From an uncultured Porphyromonas sp. (GTDB taxonomy: Bacteria; Bacteroidota; Bacteroidia; Bacteroidales; Porphyromonadaceae): a DNA stretch of 12,273 bases. Both the position numbers and the translations under genes were made by a program. Shown piece after piece: positions 9,301 to 12,273 of this stretch (within the stretch, counting starts at the first letter, position 1; every line of letters starts with the position of its first letter). Location of the stretch: assembly GCA_945867245.1 (NCBI GenBank), contig CAMBHQ010000013.1:1-12273 (forward strand), read 5' to 3'. Under the pieces are notes generated by a model. The model was not told the DNA's origin. It was given only the letters and a program-made list of their open reading frames with translations, and did no database searches.

Positions 9301-9418
9301 AACCATAGAGGATGCCAAAATCAAATGTGCTAGGCGCCACTTCGCCTCAATCTCTGACAGCCAGGTCAAGTTTGAGGTAGTGAAAAGTTACAACTCCCTC
9401 AACGACATGATGAAGTAG
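6377..9418 (+). CDS. res: Type III restriction endonuclease subunit (Res), SF2 helicase-nuclease
   Basis: A 1013-residue protein, close to the usual size of Type III Res subunits. It is predicted to bind Mod, hydrolyse ATP while sensing unmodified sites, and cut DNA. Seen in order: Walker A METGTGKT at 94-101, motif Ia-like IIVVPSVAIREGV, motif II DEPQ at 220-223, motif III SATH at 250-253, motif V REGWDNP at 532-538, motif VI QEVGRGMRL at 557-565, then a C-terminal PD-(D/E)XK nuclease with NPDW (D946) and E964-T-K966. All key residues are present, so activity is plausible. It starts 13 bp after the mod stop, consistent with co-transcription. Codon use is GC-rich like the mod flanks, so these two appear to have travelled together. 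No frameshift is seen. Confidence 0.95.
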   Translation: MKLQYKYQGFQRDAARAVVEVFRGQPLQDAFAYRMDTGQGVLAMETLGFRNHDIRLEDAALTTNIREIQMGQDLEPVQQVQRDAYDTLALSIEMETGTGKTYTYIKTMYELHKHYGWTKFIIVVPSVAIREGVVKSLETMADHFAEEYGQRMQHFVYDSRRLTAIDQFASDAHIHAMVINTQAFNATGKDARRIKMKLEEFAWRRPIDVIAETHPILIIDEPQTVLGKVASTATRAGLQRFNPLFMLLYSATHRKDDIYNQVYRLDAIDAFNKRLVKKIEVMGIEQVGTTGTNGYLYLDAIVLSKKKGEAPRARISYDATSKVGLRSATRLVGVGFDLYAESGELEAYRDGYIIDSIDGVKGCIRLSSGEEVYEGQAIGSVTEDALRRIQIRTTIQKHLEREQALYRQGIKVLSLFFINAVEKYRIYDGDGASRPGLWAEIFEEEYRRALAEAQDLFMDEGYRQYLNGIDVEATHAGYFSQDKKGKMVDSTVKRGETTSGDTDAYQLIMRNKERLLSFAEPTRFIFSHSALREGWDNPNVFQICMLKKSDSKVRMRQEVGRGMRLCINQQGERQDSDLLGDGVHDVNVLTIVASESYRDFADTLQKELAESITSRAVLVTSALFAGKTIVKANGEQQTLSDAQAADIMEELIAAGYVKKQKLTEKYFEDKKAGTLTLDEWQGEQDAIIKELDKVFNPEVLRVDNGRGKETAKFRAERFAKKEFQALWQRINRKTYYEVSFETEGLIRNAIYGLDHSLRVTKIHLAVTTGVLAHINSKEELEAGKAMQVVKTQNIKVDEAVASGVRYDLVGELVQRTGLKRSTIVAILRGIKPETFGMYRQNPEEFIIRAGNIINKQKAIAVIEHITYHRTEQRYEANIFAEQELRGRIGIDAIQSEKSLYDLVVVDSQGIEKSFAEELEQQEAVEVYTKLPRGFYINTPMGKYNPDWAIVFREGDVKHIYFVAETKGSEDITQIRTIEDAKIKCARRHFASISDSQVKFEVVKSYNSLNDMMK

Positions 9419-9474
9419 GACTAGGGCTGCCACGCTACCTAGAGACCTCCCGCACGGTCTTGTAGAAACAAAAT

Positions 9475-9516
9475 CCCCAGCGACGAGCTCTGTGATGGCA
9501 GAGCTCGTCGCTGGGG
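9475..9516. terminator. 18-bp perfect-stem hairpin, likely terminator after res
   Basis: The arms at 9475-9492 and 9499-9516 are exactly complementary with a 6-nt loop. The hairpin lies 57 bp after the res stop. On the - strand it is followed by a T-rich run (ATTTTGTTTCT); on the + strand it is not. It could end transcription from the right, act as a 3' stabilising structure for the res message, or both. Confidence 0.7.
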
Positions 9517-9665
9517 GCTCTCGGATAGATAAGCTATCCCCTACTTGGTAGTGTCCGCCTAGTAGGTCGCCACAGCCCGCTCTGGGAGCGGGTCTCCCGA
9601 GGGGGTCTAAACTCCATCCCGAGCACGCCATAGCTTAGCCTAGACCACCCAAGGCGCCTAAATAA
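9517..9665. other. Structured noncoding stretch between convergent genes
   Basis: Part of the 331-bp gap between res and the M56 gene. Small perfect hairpins are seen: GGATAG/CTATCC at 9523-9528/9534-9539 and CCCGCTC/GAGCGGG at 9576-9582/9586-9592. Open frames crossing this stretch lack family features and are not called as genes. No promoter was recognised. A folded RNA is possible but not supported beyond these stems. Confidence 0.35.
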
Positions 9666-9705
9666 ACTATCCCCACTAGCCGAAGCTTCGGCTAGTGGGG
9701 ATAGT
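9666..9705 (-). terminator. 40-bp perfect palindrome, terminator of the M56 gene
   Basis: The arms 9666-9685 and 9686-9705 are fully complementary, with AAGCTT at the centre forming the tip. The structure starts 44 bp after the M56 stop on the - strand and is followed there by TTATTTAGG, a short U-rich tail, consistent with intrinsic termination. It may also stop + strand read-through. Confidence 0.75.
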
Positions 9706-9749
9706 CCTTATAATCTGTCTAGCAAATCGCGTAGGAGGCTAGCCACAGG

Positions 9750-11126
9750 CTAAGACAGTCTAAACTGTATAGGCACTGTGTACTTAGCGCGGACAGGTTT
9801 GCCAGCCTGCATACCAGGCTTCCACTTGGGCATAGCCCCAACCACACGGAGCGCCTCGGCATCGAGGGCCTCATCGACACCACCTATCACCCTGAGGTTG
9901 CTGACGCTACCGTCCTTCTCTACGACAAACTGTAGCACTACTCGTCCCTGTATACCAGCCTTCTGAGCCGACTCGGGATACTTGATATTCTCACTCAGGT
10001 ACTTCATCATACCCTCCATCTTGCCGGGAAACTCTGGGAGCTCCTCCACAACCTCGAAGATTTCCTCCTCCACCGAGGGGGCCACCTGCTCTGCTTTTTT
10101 AGCAGGCGTAGTCTTGGCACTCCGCTTCCGAGGCTGAGTCTTCTTCTGTCGCAACCCCTTGGCCTGAGGCTGTTCTTGCTCTTGGGCTTGTTCCACCTGC
10201 TCTGCTGCGGTTAGGCTGTTACCAGCCCAAAGCATCAGGCAGACGATAGGTAGGCATAGTAGCCACACCCAGCCTAGTGGGCGTGTGCTGATGTTTAGCT
10301 TGTTCATCATAACGATACGTTTTTTGAGTTGTTGTTTATTAGTATTGAATGCATGCATCATCGGATAATGAGGGCTTGCCAAGGCAGAGCTAAGCAATTG
10401 ATATTGATACACCTTAGTATCGCTATTATGCTCGGCTAGGGTCAGCCTATCGGCAATATATTCGTGGGTATCATCGAGGGCATTATACAGATACCAGGCT
10501 GTAGGCAGATACCAATGGACAGCCCGTATGAGTAGGGCCGATAGGCGCTCGGCATGATGTCCGTCCCGCACGTGCGCAGCCTCGTGCCGTAGGATATAGC
10601 TCAGTTCCTGCCCCGCCTCTATCCCCTCGGGGATATAGATACGCCCTGCGAAGCTAAAGGCCCCCATAGCAGTGCCCACAGGTAGGCGGTAGACGGCTAT
10701 GCCTTGGTAACGAAAGGCCTCGGGGAGCGGAGCCAGCAGGCACCTCAGCGACCACAGCGCCACACCTAGTCGCCCGAGCATATAGCTCAGACCCAAGCCC
10801 CAGAGGAGGACGAGGAGGCTAGCGAGACTGTAGGTACTCGTGGAGGACTCAGCCTCGTGGCCAGCCACCTCCGAGGCATTCACCCAGAGCGTTGGTAGCT
10901 CTATCGTGGCCTCCATACGCTCGGCCACATCAGGTAGCACCCTAGGCAAAGATAGCGGTATCAGGCTGCCGAGGAGGGGCAACAGCAGGCTAGAATACAT
11001 CGCCAGTAGCAATAGGCGACGACGCAATCGAATATCGGCATTACGTCTGAGGATACAATAGTCGAGGCCTGAGAATAGGCTAAGTCCTGCGGCCGAGATT
11101 CCGAGGAGTAGAATGAGGGTTTGCAT
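9750..11126 (-). CDS. BlaR1-like M56 family metallopeptidase with TonB C-terminal domain
   Basis: A 458-residue membrane protein, probably the sensor-protease partner of the adjacent repressor. Hydrophobic segments lie at about 1-21, 36-60, 99-125 and 284-305. The zinc motif HEAAH is at 181-185, with E222 in HEYIAD as the likely third ligand, placing the catalytic part between the third and fourth segments as in BlaR1/MecR1. After the last segment comes a Gln/Lys/Pro-rich linker (about 308-350) and a TonB_C-like domain at about 366-458 (FPGKMEGMMKYL, YPESAQKAGIQG, WKPGMQ). There is no penicillin-binding sensor domain, so the signal need not be a beta-lactam. The family cleaves itself or its repressor on signalling; here that is inference. 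ATG 11126 is 39 bp after the repressor stop. Confidence 0.9.
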   Translation of the reverse strand: MQTLILLLGISAAGLSLFSGLDYCILRRNADIRLRRRLLLLAMYSSLLLPLLGSLIPLSLPRVLPDVAERMEATIELPTLWVNASEVAGHEAESSTSTYSLASLLVLLWGLGLSYMLGRLGVALWSLRCLLAPLPEAFRYQGIAVYRLPVGTAMGAFSFAGRIYIPEGIEAGQELSYILRHEAAHVRDGHHAERLSALLIRAVHWYLPTAWYLYNALDDTHEYIADRLTLAEHNSDTKVYQYQLLSSALASPHYPMMHAFNTNKQQLKKRIVMMNKLNISTRPLGWVWLLCLPIVCLMLWAGNSLTAAEQVEQAQEQEQPQAKGLRQKKTQPRKRSAKTTPAKKAEQVAPSVEEEIFEVVEELPEFPGKMEGMMKYLSENIKYPESAQKAGIQGRVVLQFVVEKDGSVSNLRVIGGVDEALDAEALRVVGAMPKWKPGMQAGKPVRAKYTVPIQFRLS

Positions 11127-11165
11127 AGCGATTGTTGTTTGGGATGCTGACTAAACCATGTCTCT

Positions 11166-11534
11166 CTAATCCTCCTCGGCTCCTCGCTCTATGAGGGCTA
11201 CAATCTCCTGCAGCTCATCGGCAGAGAGCTTGCTCGTACGGACGAAGTGCTGTACCACCTCTTTGTAACTACCCGTGTAGTACTGCCCTACGATACGTCC
11301 GATACTGTGTGCGGAGTATTCCTCGGGCGAGACGAGGCACTCGTATTGATACTGCTTGCCCTGGTGTGTGCCACGGAGGTAGCCTTTGCCCTCTAGATTG
11401 CGCACGATAGAGGCCACCGTGGTATAGGGGGGCTGGGGCTCTGGTAGCTGTGCCATGGCCTCCTTGGTCGTACGTGCGCCACTTGTCCAGAAGGCATTCA
11501 TTACACTCTCCTCTTGTGGGGTTAATCGCTCCAT
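11166..11534 (-). CDS. BlaI/MecI/CopY-family winged-helix repressor
   Basis: A 122-residue protein of the usual family length. It begins MERLTPQEESVMNAFW, followed by the winged-helix DNA-binding domain, with PPYTTVASIVRNLEGKGYL at about 35-53 as the recognition region. The C-terminal half (about 71-118) matches the dimerisation helices. By position, the bond near H96-F97 (VVQHF) aligns roughly with the site cleaved by BlaR1-type proteases in staphylococcal BlaI; this is an unrun alignment from memory. It is the first gene of a two-gene unit with the M56 peptidase. Two dyad operators and a promoter lie just upstream, so autorepression is likely. No clear Shine-Dalgarno is seen, as is usual in Bacteroidota. 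Confidence 0.93.
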   Translation of the reverse strand: MERLTPQEESVMNAFWTSGARTTKEAMAQLPEPQPPYTTVASIVRNLEGKGYLRGTHQGKQYQYECLVSPEEYSAHSIGRIVGQYYTGSYKEVVQHFVRTSKLSADELQEIVALIERGAEED

Positions 11535-11574
11535 ATAATATACGTGCTTAATGGATTCTTATATCTCTACATCG

Positions 11575-11605
11575 CAAAGTTACGAACATTTCGTAAACAA
11601 GCAAG
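11575..11605 (-). promoter_or_regulatory. Bacteroidota-type promoter of the blaI-M56 operon
   Basis: On the - strand, TAACTTTG (11582-11575) matches the TAnnTTTG -7 element exactly. CTTG (11605-11602) matches three of four bases of the TTTG -33 element at a 19-bp spacing. The start of transcription would fall near 11565-11570, about 30-35 bp before the repressor ATG. Operator 11581-11595 fills the spacer. Confidence 0.7.
11581..11595. promoter_or_regulatory. BlaI-type operator 1, TACGA-N5-TCGTA
   Basis: The sequence tacgaacatttcgta is a perfect 5-bp inverted repeat with a 5-bp spacer; it extends by one more base on each side (TTACGA/TCGTAA). It sits between the -33 and -7 elements and overlaps the first bases of the -7 box, where bound repressor would block polymerase. 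Confidence 0.72.
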
Positions 11606-11611
11606 CATTTC

Positions 11612-11626
11612 TACGAATTTCTCGTA
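11612..11626. promoter_or_regulatory. BlaI-type operator 2, TACGA-N5-TCGTA
   Basis: The sequence tacgaatttctcgta has the same arms and spacer as operator 1. Its centre is 31 bp away, close to three helical turns, so two repressor dimers would sit on the same DNA face. It lies just upstream of the -33 element. Confidence 0.72.
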
Positions 11627-11639
11627 ATTATTTTTCTGA

Positions 11640-11804
11640 GTCTCGTCAGCCTAGGGCGATAGTAGGTCCTCGGAGCTCCGCTTACAGGCCTCCTCATGCA
11701 CGGGAACTATTGCATTTACGACAAGCCTAGCCTATTACTTTGGAGACTGGCCAAGGTCTCTATTAGCCCCAACGAGGGCAGCACGAGCGAGGCCTTCTTA
11801 TAGC
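11640..11804. other. Noncoding stretch upstream of the blaI promoter
   Basis: No open frame with coding character, RNA gene or second promoter was recognised here. The only notable item is a 10-bp palindrome CGGAGCTCCG at 11671-11680. Confidence 0.4.
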
Positions 11805-11840
11805 AATAGGGGGCAGAGCCTATAGACTCTGCCCCCTATT
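11805..11840 (-). terminator. 14-bp stem hairpin following the - strand gene remnant
   Basis: The arms aatagggggcagag (11805-11818) and ctctgccccctatt (11827-11840) are perfectly complementary with an 8-nt loop. The hairpin begins 20 bp after the stop codon of the remnant at 11860, so it is probably that gene's original terminator. U-richness after it is modest in both directions. Confidence 0.6.
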
Positions 11841-11859
11841 ATTAGTTATGGAGAAACGA

Positions 11860-12003
11860 TTAGTTTTTGCGAGCCCACCATACAGGGGTAAGGACCTTAT
11901 CCTCGCCGCCTAGCTTAGCTACAGCCGAGGCGTAGCCCTGAGGGTTGCTATCCTTGAGCACCGAGGGGAACTTGAGGCCTGAGGGAAGACGCTCGGGATG
12001 CCT
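11860..12003 (-). pseudogene. 3' remnant of an unidentified gene, cut at the IS junction
   Basis: Reading the - strand, 46 codons up to about 12000 lead into a TAA at 11860-11862, ending LTPVWWARKN. An in-frame stop (12004-12006) lies just upstream, exactly where transposase similarity begins on the + strand, and no start codon is available. The codons are GC-rich like neighbouring genes, and a terminator hairpin follows, so this looks like a real gene end whose front was lost. I do not recognise the family. A native short peptide is less likely. Confidence 0.5.
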
Positions 12004-12267
12004 TTACAATCAAGACAATAAAGGCAGAAAAGTATCGCACGGATGACCTTGATCACGGGCGTGCCGAGCGCAAGGTGTACAACAAAGCGAAGCTAGACGA
12101 ACATTCAGATATGCAATACTATATATCTAGTCTGCCCGCATCATAAGTCCAGAGGATTGCAAAGTATATCCGCCAGCATTGGAGCATCAGACAAGCACTC
12201 TGTGAAGAAGAGAATGCTTAAGGCGGTGATGAATCCAGAATACCTCAGAAAGCTTCTCAGAATTTGA
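12003..12267 (+). pseudogene. ISAs1-family transposase, degraded 3' remnant
   Basis: In one frame from 12003: DHGRAERKVYN, then YYISSL (12117-12134), an in-frame TAA at 12144, and IRQHWSI (12168-12188). After a +1 shift near 12189, DKHSVKKRMLKAVMNPEYL leads to a TGA at 12265. HGR-E, YYISS, IR-HW-I and KR-LKA-M-YL, in this order, are conserved landmarks of ISAs1/H-repeat DDE transposases. About 21 codons separate HGR from YYISS where full-length relatives have roughly 50, and the catalytic-Glu region expected after HWSI (ENSLHW...) is missing, so there are probably two internal deletions besides the nonsense and frameshift. The element cannot encode an active enzyme. No terminal inverted repeat could be identified within the window. 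Confidence 0.75.
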
Positions 12268-12273
12268 TGCGGT

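Noticed and set aside
1..9418. A DISARM or BREX system
   Set aside because: The methyltransferase is Type III Mod-like and is followed by a true Res with a PD-(D/E)XK nuclease. No DUF1998 protein, PglZ, BrxC or Lon-like gene is seen, although the region upstream is not visible.
9347..9631. A 94-codon - strand frame over the end of res and the intergenic hairpins
   Set aside because: It overlaps conserved res coding sequence and a perfect terminator hairpin, and its translation shows no family features.
11716..11721. A third BlaI half-site TTACGA
   Set aside because: It lacks the inverted partner at the right spacing and is too far from the promoter.
1..12273. CRISPR array, tRNA or rRNA genes
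   Set aside because: No regularly spaced direct repeats, cloverleaf-like segments or rRNA-like sequence were recognised.

Overview
The window reads as accessory chromosomal DNA of a Bacteroidota bacterium, most likely a Porphyromonas-like Bacteroidales. The pointers are: start sites without convincing Shine-Dalgarno sequences; a TAnnTTTG-type -7 promoter element ahead of the BlaI gene; an M56 peptidase fused to a TonB C-terminal domain; and an ISAs1-type transposase remnant. The genus is an inference; no rRNA or other marker is present.

Left part (1-9418, all on +): a five-gene cluster centred on a Type III restriction-modification pair. In order: a RapA/SNF2-type helicase (5' end outside the window), an AlbA_2/GHKL ATP-binding protein with a winged-helix C-terminus, a DUF4391 protein with a coiled-coil tail, a beta-class adenine-N6 methyltransferase (Mod) and an SF2 helicase-nuclease (Res). 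Gaps are 12, 80, 92 and 13 bp, with no strong promoter or terminator inside, so one operon is likely. Mod and Res are complete with all key motifs. The helicase, AlbA_2 and DUF4391 proteins are candidate accessory parts of a composite defence system. Composition is mosaic: the AlbA_2 gene and the end of the helicase gene are near 38-42% GC, and the Mod specificity segment is near 40% GC inside a gene otherwise near 58-60%. Both look like exchanged modules.

Middle (9419-9749): a convergent intergenic region with two very long perfect hairpins (18-bp and 20-bp arms) and smaller hairpins between them. It separates the cluster from genes on the other strand.

Right part (9750-11640, on -): a BlaI/MecI-family repressor and a BlaR1-like M56 metallopeptidase with a TonB-type C-terminus, 39 bp apart. 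Upstream of the repressor is a Bacteroidota-type promoter with two TACGA-N5-TCGTA operators whose centres are 31 bp apart; one lies between the -33 and -7 elements. This supports an autoregulated, membrane-sensed circuit. No beta-lactamase gene is in view.

End (11805-12273): a terminator hairpin, the last 46 codons of an unidentified - strand gene, and directly against it a degraded ISAs1-family transposase 3' end. This is a scarred insertion site.
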